Assembly: GCA_009885275.1 (NCBI GenBank)
Contig: VFKY01000306.1
Location: 1 to 18,824 of the forward strand
DNA length: 18,824 bases
Direction of reading: 5' to 3'
Source: Verrucomicrobiota bacterium
GTDB taxonomy: Bacteria > Verrucomicrobiota > Verrucomicrobiia > Verrucomicrobiales > Verrucomicrobiaceae
In this document: positions 8,255 to 16,408 of the stretch, piece by piece
Layout of the letters: each line of letters begins with the position of its first letter
How positions within the stretch are numbered: position 1 is the stretch's first letter
Notes under the pieces: model-generated
Told to the model about the DNA's origin: nothing
Databases searched by the model: none
The model's input: the letters and a program-made list of their open reading frames with translations, nothing else
Position numbers and translations under genes: made by a program

Positions 8255-9159
8255 GCGAATCCATTACCCGCGAAGAATTGTTTGATGCGCACTTCCTTGA
8301 TCGGTTGCGCACCCTTGCTTTACGGCTTCGCAAGCGTCGGCAACTGATGCGTCGCGGGATGCAGAGCACCCCAGCCACTGGTCACACACGCGAATTTAAA
8401 GATTATCGTCATTACACGGCTCGTGATGATTTTCGGGCGATTGATTGGAGACTTTATGCGCGTTTGGAGAAACTGTTTGTGCGACTCTATGAAGAGGTGC
8501 AGGAATTGCATGTTCATATTGTTGTGGATACAAGCGGATCCATGGCGTTGCCATTTACGGATAAACGTCGACAAGCATTACGCTTCGCGGTGGCGCTGGC
8601 CTATCTTGGGCTATCAGGGCAACATCGCGTTAGTCTCTATTCCATGGGGGATACGATACGTCGGGAGTTGCCTCCGCTAAGAGGACAGGGCAATATTGAC
8701 AAGGTCATTAATGCGGTGACGCAATGGGAGTGTGGTGGTTTCACTGATCTTGAAAAATGCTTTACCGATTTTCGTCCTACACGTCAGCGATTTGGCAGCA
8801 TCTTTGTCATCTCTGATTTCTTTGGCCGTGATATGAATTCAGCGGTGGAAGCGGTGAACAAGGCGGCTGGCTGGACAGGAGAGACGCACTTTGTTCAAAT
8901 CGTTCATCCTTGGGAGCAGAAGCCGGATCTCGATGGTGAAGTCGAACTTGCGGATGTGGAGACGGGTGAGAAGCGCCGTTTCTGGATCACCAAAAGGGAA
9001 GTTAAACTCTACACCGAGATGTTTGATGCCTTCAGTGATAACTTGAGTAAAGCTTGTGCGAGTCGGCAAATTGATTTCTTTCGTTGCACCAGTGATGAGC
9101 CATTTGAAGATCGCTTCCTCGAATTATTAACTCGTGGAAGCGCATTGGCGGGAGCTTAA
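8251..9159 (+). CDS. DUF58 family protein (VWA-like fold), probable MoxR partner
   Basis: A 302-residue DUF58 protein. The family signature is clear: an N-terminal RLRTLALRLRKRR region, then DYRHYTARDDFRAIDWRLYAR (about residues 51-71), followed by a VWA-type fold with an intact metal-site motif D93-T-S95-G-S97. DUF58 proteins are usually encoded next to MoxR and are thought to be remodelled by it. The start chosen is GTG 8251, whose first bases overlap the upstream TGA as GTGA; this gives the usual family length. The open frame extends further upstream to an ATG at 8167, but those 28 codons overlap the propeller gene and encode no family sequence. There is no transmembrane segment, so a cytoplasmic location is likely. 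Translational coupling to the TPR gene is likely from the four-base overlap. Confidence 0.93.
   Translation: MSESITREELFDAHFLDRLRTLALRLRKRRQLMRRGMQSTPATGHTREFKDYRHYTARDDFRAIDWRLYARLEKLFVRLYEEVQELHVHIVVDTSGSMALPFTDKRRQALRFAVALAYLGLSGQHRVSLYSMGDTIRRELPPLRGQGNIDKVINAVTQWECGGFTDLEKCFTDFRPTRQRFGSIFVISDFFGRDMNSAVEAVNKAAGWTGETHFVQIVHPWEQKPDLDGEVELADVETGEKRRFWITKREVKLYTEMFDAFSDNLSKACASRQIDFFRCTSDEPFEDRFLELLTRGSALAGA
9151..9154 (+). promoter_or_regulatory. Ribosome binding site for BatA-like gene
   Basis: GGAG lies 8 bases before ATG 9163 and overlaps the last codons of the DUF58 gene. It is one of only two clear Shine-Dalgarno sequences in the window and supports the start used. Confidence 0.65.
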
Positions 9160-9162
9160 AAT

Positions 9163-11016
9163 ATGACCTTCCTCCACGCCTCCTATCTCCATCTCCTCTG
9201 GCTAGGGCTTATCCCATTAGCTTTGTGGCTGTTTCGTCGCAAGGCAAAACGCGTTCAGGTATCGACGTTATTGTTTTTTCGAACACTGGCTCGCGAGCAT
9301 CAGGAGTCGGCATGGTTGCGTCGTCTCAAGAAAATTCTCGCGCTCTTATTGACCTTATTGGTGATCGCATTCGCAGTGTTGGCTCTGGCGCGTCCGTTTC
9401 GTGAAGGCGATGGGGAGACGCCGAAGAGCTTGGTTATTTTACTGGATCGATCTGCTTCGATGTCTGCTGTCGATAGCAATGGTAAAACGCGACTGGATGA
9501 CGCGAAGCTACTGATCAAAGAGCGACTTAATGCGCTCCCAGAAAATGTCATCACGTCCCTTGTTGTTTATGATGCCAAGCCCGATGTGGCGCAATCTCGC
9601 AGCACTAACCGGCGTGAGCTTATTCGTATACTCGATGAAGTGCAGGCTGCGCCCATGGAGGACAAGCCAGAGGAAGCAGTTGAGGTGGCGAAGCGTTTAG
9701 CGACATTGGATGAGCCTTCAGAAGTATGGCAGGTTAGTGATCATATCGGCCCGAAAGAAATTTCTACCGATACAAAAATACGCACTCGTTCGTTTCAAGT
9801 CGCCTTGGAAAAACCCATGAACATTGGTATCACGGGTTTTCAGATTCGTCCCGCTCCCTTGTCGAGAAATCACTTTGACGCCTTTGTCGAAATCACTGCG
9901 GCAGGATCGAATGTCAAGGTAGTAGAGGCTACTCTGGAAGCTCGGCTTGATGGTCGTCCAGTGCAGTTGCGTGAGTTGGAATTGAAGCCTGGTGAGAGCA
10001 TTAAATTGATTTTGCCGCTTGAGGGAGGGAAGGGGCAGCGATTGGAAATGGAAGTGCGCGTCGCTGAAGATTGTTTCCTTTGGGACAATGTAGCCATTGC
10101 TCCCTTGCCGGAGACTAAACCTTTGGTTGTCGCGTGGTTTTCAGAAAATCCTGATCCCTTTGTCGGGCTAGCATTGTCGTCTTTACTTGCCGAGGATCGC
10201 ATTCAAGTCCTCAAGGGGGGCATCAAGGACTGGCCCATCAAGGAGAAGCCTGATGTTTATGTTTTTGAAAATTGGTTGCCTAAGGAATGGCCCAAAAATG
10301 CCCCTGCACTGATATTGAACCCGCCTGTCAGCGCTGGTCCGATCCAAGCTCGTAAACTTGATAAGGGGGTGCCGTATGATGCGGTGCGTTCTGTGTTGCC
10401 AGATCATCCTGTGCTCTATCGGGTTGCGAGTGGGCGTGTCGCAGTAACGCAGACCAGTGTTCTTAATGTCAGTGATTCTCTTGAGACGTTGTGGATGGCG
10501 GGTAATGAACCTGTTCTCGCGGCTGGTGAGGCTGGGGGGCAGCGCATTGTTGTCGTCGGATTTGCGCCGAGTCGTAGTGAGCAACTTGCTTTGCTTTCGT
10601 CGTTCCCCTTGCTCATTGGAAATGCCATCTATTGGTGCGCGGAAAATAATGAGGCACTGACTACATTAAAACCAAAACGATCAGGGGATATCGTGGCAGT
10701 GAATGCTGATTCTGTGAAATGGCATGTATGGGATGGAGCCCGTGTTCGTGATTTCACGGAAGATGTTAAAGGCGGATGGTTGGAGTTACGGCATCTCGGA
10801 GTGTATGAAACTGAAAATGGTAAATCCGAAGCCACGTTGCTTTTGTCATCACGTGAAACTGATGTGTCAGCACTTGATATTAGCAAAACGCCGGTGGAGA
10901 ACGGTAAGCTCCAAAACTGGACGAGCGGCGCTAATTGGAGCACGGCGTTACTTTGGACGTTGTTGAGTTTGCTCTTGTTGGAGAGTTGGTTGTTTCACCG
11001 ACATGCAGTCTATTGA
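9163..11016 (+). CDS. BatA-like membrane protein with VWA domain
   Basis: A 617-residue membrane protein. The N-terminus matches the aerotolerance-regulator N-terminal domain (BatA type): a first hydrophobic helix (about residues 5-24), a short loop with VQVSTLLFFRTL, and a second helix (about 57-78) ending ALARPF. A VWA domain follows immediately with metal-site motif D95-R-S97-A-S99. The middle (about 200-560) is beta-rich and probably periplasmic, and a final hydrophobic helix spans about 593-612. This plan resembles planctomycete and verrucomicrobial BatA/VWA proteins encoded after DUF58. It probably works with the upstream MoxR and DUF58 proteins at the inner membrane (inference from family). 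It starts 3 bases after the previous stop, with a GGAG ribosome site. The metal-site residues are intact, so ligand binding is plausible. Confidence 0.9.
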   Translation: MTFLHASYLHLLWLGLIPLALWLFRRKAKRVQVSTLLFFRTLAREHQESAWLRRLKKILALLLTLLVIAFAVLALARPFREGDGETPKSLVILLDRSASMSAVDSNGKTRLDDAKLLIKERLNALPENVITSLVVYDAKPDVAQSRSTNRRELIRILDEVQAAPMEDKPEEAVEVAKRLATLDEPSEVWQVSDHIGPKEISTDTKIRTRSFQVALEKPMNIGITGFQIRPAPLSRNHFDAFVEITAAGSNVKVVEATLEARLDGRPVQLRELELKPGESIKLILPLEGGKGQRLEMEVRVAEDCFLWDNVAIAPLPETKPLVVAWFSENPDPFVGLALSSLLAEDRIQVLKGGIKDWPIKEKPDVYVFENWLPKEWPKNAPALILNPPVSAGPIQARKLDKGVPYDAVRSVLPDHPVLYRVASGRVAVTQTSVLNVSDSLETLWMAGNEPVLAAGEAGGQRIVVVGFAPSRSEQLALLSSFPLLIGNAIYWCAENNEALTTLKPKRSGDIVAVNADSVKWHVWDGARVRDFTEDVKGGWLELRHLGVYETENGKSEATLLLSSRETDVSALDISKTPVENGKLQNWTSGANWSTALLWTLLSLLLLESWLFHRHAVY

Positions 11017-11017
11017 T

Positions 11018-11021
11018 GGAG
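11018..11021 (+). promoter_or_regulatory. Ribosome binding site for double-VWA gene
   Basis: GGAG lies 7 bases before ATG 11029 and just after the stop of the BatA-like gene (11014-11016). It supports the chosen start. Confidence 0.65.
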
Positions 11022-11028
11022 AAGAAGT

Positions 11029-13638
11029 ATGGATTGGGAATCACCTTATTTACTTTTATTGATACTTCCCGCACTGGCGTTCCTGCTATTGGCGGAGCGT
11101 AAGTCAGGGCATCCCATGTCATCGGAAAGAAAGCGATTTCTCCTGATGGTTCGCGCCTTGGGAATCATTCTGGCGATCACCTCTCTGGCTGGACCGGCGA
11201 AAGTGGTTTCCAGCACCCAGCGCGCTGTAGTGCTCGCGCTTGATGCCAGTCAGAGCATGGGTGAAGAGGGGGTTAAGAGAGTTCTCGATCAAGCTCAGGA
11301 GTTGCGCGGCAATTTGCCCAGTGATGTTGATGTTTCTTACCTCGCTTTTGGTGGTGAACCTCAGTTGTTTCGTCAGGAGGAATTGATTTTGGATGAAGGT
11401 AAAACGCTTTTAGGCTTCATGGAAAAACAGGGAGGACAGAGCAATTACGCTTCAGCAGTGGAGTATGCTCGATCACTTTTTCCTGCGGGTACTTCACGGC
11501 ATGTGGTGTTCATTGGCGACGGACATGAAACGCGTGGGAGCTTGCGTGATGCTGCTCGCGCTGCCGCCATGGCTGATGTGCATCTTCACGCTTTACCCGT
11601 GGCAGGCACACGCAAGCCGGACATCAGGGTACGCCAAATTTTACCAAGCCAGAGTCGTTTGCACGAGGGCGCAGCATTGAAGCTTGCAGTTCAGGTCGAG
11701 AGCACCATGGAAGGTGAGGGTACGCTGAAATTGTTTGAGAACGGAGTTGAAGTTGAGAGGCGTCAAGTGAAGGCAGAAGTGGGAAAAATCATTGAAGAAG
11801 TATTTACGCGACATCCCAATACTCGGAACATTTATAAGTATCGCGCGGTGCTAGAGGGGTTTGTGGGTGACGCTATTCCTGCCAATAACGAAGCTCTGAC
11901 TTTGGTGGATGTCCGTGGGCGACTTCGCTTGCTATATGTCGAGGGCGACATTCCCGAATCGCAGTATCTTATTCAAGCGATGGAGAAGGAGGGGATTCAG
12001 CTCGATCTGAGAGCTCCCGGGAATATGCCAAACACTCCTCAGGAATTGAGCGGCTATGATGGCGTCATTCTTTCGGATGTGCCAGCACACAAGGTTGGTG
12101 AAAACGCAATGGTCGCTATTCGCGAGTACGTGGATAAACTTGGCGGAGGATTCATCATGCTGGGCGGACCCAATTCATTTGGTGTGGGTGGCTATTTTCG
12201 TACGCCGATTGAAGAGATTCTCCCTGTTCGATTGAAAGCACCTGATGAAGAGGAGAAGCAAAGCAGTGCGTTGGCATTGGTGATCGACCGTTCGGGATCT
12301 ATGTCTGGTGAGAAGCTTGAGATGGCGAAGAGTGCCTCCATTGCCACAGCCGATGTGTTGACTCGGAATGACAGCCTTGGTGTGTACGCCTTCGATAGTG
12401 AGGCTCATGTGGTTGTGCCCATGACGCGACTGACGTCCAGTGCTGCGGTTGCGGGACAGATTGCTGGTATATCGAGTGGTGGCGGCACGAATCTCTACCC
12501 GGCCATGGTGGAAGCGCGCAATGCCTTGCAACGGGTTAAAGCAAAGATCAAACACATGATCATTCTCACCGATGGTCAGACATCGGGGCAGGGCTATGAA
12601 GCGATGGCTTCACAATGCCGAGCGGAAGGTGTGACCATTTCCACGGTGGCTATCGGACAGGGGTCCCATGTTGGACTATTGCAGGCGATTGCCAGTCTTG
12701 GTGGTGGACAATCCTATACGACCATGGATGCCAGCAACATCATGCGTATCTTTACTCAGGATACGCTCATTCATACTGGACGAATGATTCGTGAGGAGGC
12801 TTTTGAGCCGCAATTAGTGGAGCGTCATCCCATTCTCGCGGGATGGGATAAATTCGATTCTCCACCGCTTCTAGGGTATGTGAAGACGTTGCGTAAGAGC
12901 ACGGCTCAAGTGCCATTGGTGACGGATATTGGGGATCCATTGCTGGCGCATTGGCGTTATGGTTTAGGCAAAGTGACGGCGTTTACTTCTGACTCAAAAA
13001 GCCGTTGGGCAAGCCTTTGGATCAGTCGATGGAATGGGTTCGGGCAATTCTGGTCGCAGGTACTTCGAGAAACCGCTCGTCCGCCCCAAGGTCAAAATAT
13101 GGATTTACGCTGTGACTTAGTAGGGGATGAAGCACGTGTAAGTGTTGATGTGATGCAAGATGCTGGCACACGAGGCAACGAAGCCAAGGTCACGGCAGAA
13201 GTCTATTTTGTCTCTGCTGAATCGCTGGGATCACCCCTACAAGTAGTGCAAACACTGGCGTTGCGGCAGAGTGGTCCTGGTCTCTATGAAGGTTCGTTTA
13301 AACCAGAGAAGGCTGGTGTTTATCTGATCCGTTCTCAGAGTGGTTCACAAATGGTCACCGCAGGCTTGGTGCATAATCCTAGTGGTGAAGTGAGCTTGGG
13401 ATCCGTGAACGAAAATCTACTACAGGAGGCCTGCCAGATCACCGGTGGAAGTTATTTAAAACAGGGCGATTCACTTGATCTCGGCAAGGCAAAAGCCAAG
13501 CGCTACATTGAGCTGTGGCCATATCTCGTGATGGGATTGTTAGCGCTTTTTCTCATGGATATCGCCATCCGACGTTGGGAGCATGTCACGGGTTTATGGG
13601 AAATGTTCTTCGGTGGGCGCATCAAGAGTGCGAAATAG
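11029..13638 (+). CDS. Membrane protein with two VWA domains flanking a glutamine-amidotransferase-like domain
   Basis: An 869-residue protein with this order: two N-terminal hydrophobic helices (about 6-22 and 39-56); a first VWA domain with D72-A-S74-Q-S76 (a Gln where Gly is usual); a beta-sandwich-like stretch; a class-I glutamine-amidotransferase-like fold (about 299-400, with LLYVEGDIPESQYLIQAM and GGGFIMLGGPNSFGVGGY) that shows no obvious catalytic cysteine and so is probably a binding fold; a second VWA domain with a canonical D420-R-S422-G-S424 motif; a long C-terminal beta-rich region; and a last hydrophobic helix (about 830-848) with a short basic tail. It is presumably inserted in the inner membrane with the large domains on one side. 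It is the last gene of the train, 12 bases after the BatA-like gene, and is followed by a repeat-derived hairpin. Family resemblance is good; its function is not known. Confidence 0.9.
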   Translation: MDWESPYLLLLILPALAFLLLAERKSGHPMSSERKRFLLMVRALGIILAITSLAGPAKVVSSTQRAVVLALDASQSMGEEGVKRVLDQAQELRGNLPSDVDVSYLAFGGEPQLFRQEELILDEGKTLLGFMEKQGGQSNYASAVEYARSLFPAGTSRHVVFIGDGHETRGSLRDAARAAAMADVHLHALPVAGTRKPDIRVRQILPSQSRLHEGAALKLAVQVESTMEGEGTLKLFENGVEVERRQVKAEVGKIIEEVFTRHPNTRNIYKYRAVLEGFVGDAIPANNEALTLVDVRGRLRLLYVEGDIPESQYLIQAMEKEGIQLDLRAPGNMPNTPQELSGYDGVILSDVPAHKVGENAMVAIREYVDKLGGGFIMLGGPNSFGVGGYFRTPIEEILPVRLKAPDEEEKQSSALALVIDRSGSMSGEKLEMAKSASIATADVLTRNDSLGVYAFDSEAHVVVPMTRLTSSAAVAGQIAGISSGGGTNLYPAMVEARNALQRVKAKIKHMIILTDGQTSGQGYEAMASQCRAEGVTISTVAIGQGSHVGLLQAIASLGGGQSYTTMDASNIMRIFTQDTLIHTGRMIREEAFEPQLVERHPILAGWDKFDSPPLLGYVKTLRKSTAQVPLVTDIGDPLLAHWRYGLGKVTAFTSDSKSRWASLWISRWNGFGQFWSQVLRETARPPQGQNMDLRCDLVGDEARVSVDVMQDAGTRGNEAKVTAEVYFVSAESLGSPLQVVQTLALRQSGPGLYEGSFKPEKAGVYLIRSQSGSQMVTAGLVHNPSGEVSLGSVNENLLQEACQITGGSYLKQGDSLDLGKAKAKRYIELWPYLVMGLLALFLMDIAIRRWEHVTGLWEMFFGGRIKSAK

Positions 13639-13672
13639 AATGGGCGACTCGTCGCTTGATCTGGGGCTTACA

Positions 13673-13748
13673 GTAGTGATGACTTCCAGTCGTCATCATG
13701 TCACGTTCATATGTTATCATCCAATATGACGACAACATGTTAGCACTA
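13673..13748. repeat. Decayed REP-like inverted pair, family B copy 3, between convergent genes
   Basis: GTAG (13673-13676) is followed by a hairpin TGATGAC/GTCATCA (13677-13683 and 13692-13698). A second arm at 13726-13748 pairs imperfectly with 13674-13696, about 17 of 23 positions. The arm order and sequence follow the family B element at 3982-4047, with many substitutions. The right arm includes the TAG stop of the minus-strand roadblock-like gene (13746-13748). Because it lies between two converging genes it may serve as a bidirectional transcript-end structure; there is no T-run typical of an intrinsic terminator. Confidence 0.6.
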
Positions 13749-14462
13749 ACCTTCAATCGCTGTGATCATCGCGTTGCCTAAACTTTGAAGAAGAGGCTCA
13801 TCAGTGTTTACCGCATTGATCAAGGCTAGAAAAATTTGGCCGTGGCGGGTGGGAGTGGACAAGACCATCAGTGTGTCATCGAGATTTGTCAGCTTGAATA
13901 GAGTGGCTTCAAACACGTCGTGATTGTGGTAACGCGTGGCGATCATGATGGTGGCCATGATGTCGTAATGCTGAGAGGTGCCCCACAACAGATCACCCTC
14001 CTTATTTAGGATTAGCATCTCTTGGCAGGAAGTTGATTCAACCACAAATCGATGAAGGTTTGTGAGCCGTTGAGACATCTCGGTCAATTCGGGTCCCTGT
14101 AAAAAGGACGGGGCGACGATGGTTGGCGCAGAAACTGGAGCGGTCTCCTGCATTTTTACAGGATCTTCCAAAGTTTCTGGTGGTTCTTCCTTGTCGATCG
14201 GTAGCAAGCCTGAAGTCAGTGCTTCTTCACGAATGATGCGCAGTTTCTCATGTAATGCTTGGAGTTCCGACGTTGGCTCACTGATTGGTGCTTCGACATG
14301 AAGATATGACGCGGCGACGGTTGGAAGGGTGACATGAGTGATGAATGTCTCATTCAACAAAGGTTCCGGTATCCACAATTCTTCATGGATTTCCTCCATG
14401 GGTTCTTGGAGAGCGGTGGCGAGCGCTCTTAGTTCATCGGAATCAATCCAGGAGGCTTGCAT
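13746..14462 (-). CDS. Protein with C-terminal roadblock/LC7-like domain, partner of ParA
   Basis: A 238-residue protein. The N-terminal half (about 1-125) is acidic, with helical stretches and Pro/Glu-rich linkers (such as KEEPPETLEDP), and looks poorly ordered. The C-terminal ~100 residues (about 136-235) fit the roadblock/LC7 pattern: a helix, then a strand MLILNKEGDLLWGTS, an alanine- and methionine-rich helix, then two strands around LDDTLMVLSTPTRHGQIFLALINAV. Roadblock/LC7 proteins, such as bacterial MglB, regulate small GTPases or organise complexes at cell poles. The fold call is from pattern only. Its ATG (14460-14462) lies inside the end of the upstream parA-like gene, a 20-base overlap indicating translational coupling; no ribosome site is evident. 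The TAG stop lies within a decayed inverted repeat. No GTPase gene is nearby; the ParA-like ATPase is the likely partner. Confidence 0.75.
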   Translation of the reverse strand: MQASWIDSDELRALATALQEPMEEIHEELWIPEPLLNETFITHVTLPTVAASYLHVEAPISEPTSELQALHEKLRIIREEALTSGLLPIDKEEPPETLEDPVKMQETAPVSAPTIVAPSFLQGPELTEMSQRLTNLHRFVVESTSCQEMLILNKEGDLLWGTSQHYDIMATIMIATRYHNHDVFEATLFKLTNLDDTLMVLSTPTRHGQIFLALINAVNTDEPLLQSLGNAMITAIEG

Positions 14463-15249
14463 GGGCTTGGGAATTTTCTTGGTGTGAAGTCAGACCGAGG
14501 CGTTCTTCAAGTTCGCTGGCGATCTGTTCGAATAAGAGTGCCGTGGGTGGCGGATTTCGTTTGATCAGAGCAAGCGGTAATCCATGCACACTGGCATCCA
14601 TAAAAAGAGGGTCGCGTGGAATGGCCTGAGTAAAAAGCATGGAGGCTGGCAACATTTGTCGTAACTCCTCAGCCACTTGCATGCTGGCCTTATGATTTGA
14701 TTGCAACATGGTCAGCAAAATGCCCGCGATGCGTACCTTGGCACCCTCGGACCGAAAGCGTGTCAGTGTCTCTAAAAGTAGAGGAATGCTACGCACCGCA
14801 AGTGGTTCTGCTTGCTGAGGGATTACTACCCAATCAGATTCTCGTACGATTACTTCGGTGACACTGGAGAGTCCCGCCGCTGTGTCTAGCATCACGCAAT
14901 CGTAGTCGAGCGTCCGTAGTTGCGTGAGTAATTCGCGAACTCTTGCTCTTAATGCGTTTTCGTTAGTCATGACGGACAAATCATGAGTCGAGCCACTTGG
15001 TAAGATGCTAAAATTGGGGAGACGTGTCGAAAGAATATAGGATTTGGCATCGCCTCCATGAGTCAGAAAATCATAGAATCCTTGCTTCTTGCGAGTGCTC
15101 TTGCTCAATGATAGACCAATTCCTCCTTGAGGATCGCTGTCCACGAGCAGGGTTTTCCAACCTCGTTTGGCGAGGGCATGACCGAGATTAATGCAGACAG
15201 TTGTTTTACCAACGCCTCCTTTCTGACTGGCTGTAGCAAGCGAAATCAC
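14443..15249 (-). CDS. ParA/MinD-family ATPase
   Basis: A 268-residue deviant-Walker P-loop ATPase of the ParA/Soj type. Motifs: Walker A KGGVGKTT (residues 10-17, with signature Lys10), A' region DSDPQGG (37-43) and Walker B CVMLDTAAG (118-126). There is no N-terminal helix-turn-helix domain, so this is the short chromosomal or cargo-positioning type rather than a plasmid ParA of the long type. The start is GTG 15247-15249; the motif follows at the usual distance from it, and no ribosome site is visible. The last ~25 residues are polar and overlap the next gene by 20 bases. No ParB gene or obvious parS cluster is present in the window. Its role is therefore more likely positioning of a protein complex, with the roadblock-like protein as cargo adaptor, than chromosome partition; this is inference. 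Confidence 0.93.
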   Translation of the reverse strand: MISLATASQKGGVGKTTVCINLGHALAKRGWKTLLVDSDPQGGIGLSLSKSTRKKQGFYDFLTHGGDAKSYILSTRLPNFSILPSGSTHDLSVMTNENALRARVRELLTQLRTLDYDCVMLDTAAGLSSVTEVIVRESDWVVIPQQAEPLAVRSIPLLLETLTRFRSEGAKVRIAGILLTMLQSNHKASMQVAEELRQMLPASMLFTQAIPRDPLFMDASVHGLPLALIKRNPPPTALLFEQIASELEERLGLTSHQENSQAHASLLD

Positions 15250-15370
15250 GAGGCAGATGCTAGCGAGATTTAAGCCGTTTGCACAAATAAATAGGTTAAA
15301 AGTGCTGTAAAATTCGACGAAGTATAGGATCTACGATTAAAGTCACCATCGAGCGCTTCTCCTCTATTTC
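15250..15370. other. Divergent intergenic region between parA-like and dehydrogenase genes
   Basis: This 121-base AT-rich gap must hold promoters for both directions. On the plus strand TATAGGAT (15323-15330) resembles a -10 box, but no well-spaced -35 box is convincing. I see no strong inverted repeat that would mark an operator. Confidence 0.3.
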
Positions 15371-16402
15371 ATGCAAGCCATCCAATTTACCGCCCCGAAG
15401 GGAATCGTAATCATCGACCTCCCAGAGTCTTTAGCTCCCGGTCCGGGCGAAGCGCTTGTTCGTACTCACCGCATGGGAATCTGCGGGACTGATCTCTCCT
15501 GTTATCTTGGAAATTTTATATTCTTTACCTATCCACGCATTCCTGGTCATGAACTAGGCGTGGAGGTCGTCGCGGTCGCTGACGATGTGACAAATGTAAA
15601 GCCCGGTGATAAGTGCGCACTCGAACCTTATTTTAATGATCCCAACTCGATTCCATCACTCAAGGGTTCGTCTAATTGTTGCCCCCAGTTGAATGTCATC
15701 GGCGTTCACGGCGATGGGGGACTTCGTAAGGGCTTGTATACGGTGCCTGCTCGCAAGCTTCATCCCGGTAATGATCTTTCCTATGATCAACTCGCGCTTG
15801 TCGAGACTTTAGGTATCGGCTATCACGCTGTGCAACGCGGGAATCCACAACCCGGTGAAACGGTTCTCGTCATCGGTGCTGGCCCGATCGGGCTTGCTTG
15901 CCTTGAGTTTCTCAAGCTGATGGAGGTGAAAACTATCGTGATGGATAGGGTTCAGAATCGTCTCGATTTCTGTCAGTCAAATCTAGGGATTCAACATGCG
16001 GTCACATTTAAGCCTGATGGTTCGCACCTCGCCGAGATTGAGGAAATCACCAACGGTCAATTAGCTGATGTGGTCATCGATGCTACCGGCAATGCAAAAT
16101 CGATGTCGACTTGTTTTAATTACGCGGCGTTCACGGGGCGAGTGGTCTATGTGGGTATTGCCACCACTGACATATCGTTTCCGCAGGCTCCTATTTTGCA
16201 TCGACGTGAACTTACCATTCTTGCTTCACGAAATGCGTTGCCGCAAGATTTCACAAAAATCATCGAACTGATCCGTAACGGTAAAATCAACACCGATCTT
16301 TGGGTCACACATCGAATACAATTCGATGATGTGCCTGCTGAATTCGAGAAGTTTACCAATCCAGAGATTGGCGCCATCAAAGTCATCATTGAAGTAAACT
16401 AA
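15371..16402 (+). CDS. Medium-chain zinc-type dehydrogenase, probable L-galactonate/hexuronate-type oxidoreductase
   Basis: A 343-residue MDR-superfamily dehydrogenase. The N-terminal catalytic domain has GICGTD with C38, the GHE pair H60-E61 and E145, the positions that usually bind catalytic zinc. The Rossmann domain has VIGAGPIGL (about 167-175) for NAD(P) binding. The lobe that in most relatives carries four cysteines for structural zinc reads EPYFNDPNSIPSLKGSSNCC (85-104), leaving only C103 and C104, so structural zinc is probably absent. The next gene, 6 bases on, encodes tagaturonate epimerase. A dehydrogenase making D-tagaturonate, such as an LgoD/YjjN-like L-galactonate dehydrogenase, would fit; it could instead reduce fructuronate or tagaturonate. 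ATG 15371 has no Shine-Dalgarno sequence. The superfamily is firm; the substrate is a contextual guess. Confidence 0.9.
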   Translation: MQAIQFTAPKGIVIIDLPESLAPGPGEALVRTHRMGICGTDLSCYLGNFIFFTYPRIPGHELGVEVVAVADDVTNVKPGDKCALEPYFNDPNSIPSLKGSSNCCPQLNVIGVHGDGGLRKGLYTVPARKLHPGNDLSYDQLALVETLGIGYHAVQRGNPQPGETVLVIGAGPIGLACLEFLKLMEVKTIVMDRVQNRLDFCQSNLGIQHAVTFKPDGSHLAEIEEITNGQLADVVIDATGNAKSMSTCFNYAAFTGRVVYVGIATTDISFPQAPILHRRELTILASRNALPQDFTKIIELIRNGKINTDLWVTHRIQFDDVPAEFEKFTNPEIGAIKVIIEVN

Positions 16403-16408
16403 ACTCCT

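Noticed and set aside
13644..13655. GCGACTCGTCGC as an intrinsic terminator
   Set aside because: The stem is only four pairs and no T-run follows.
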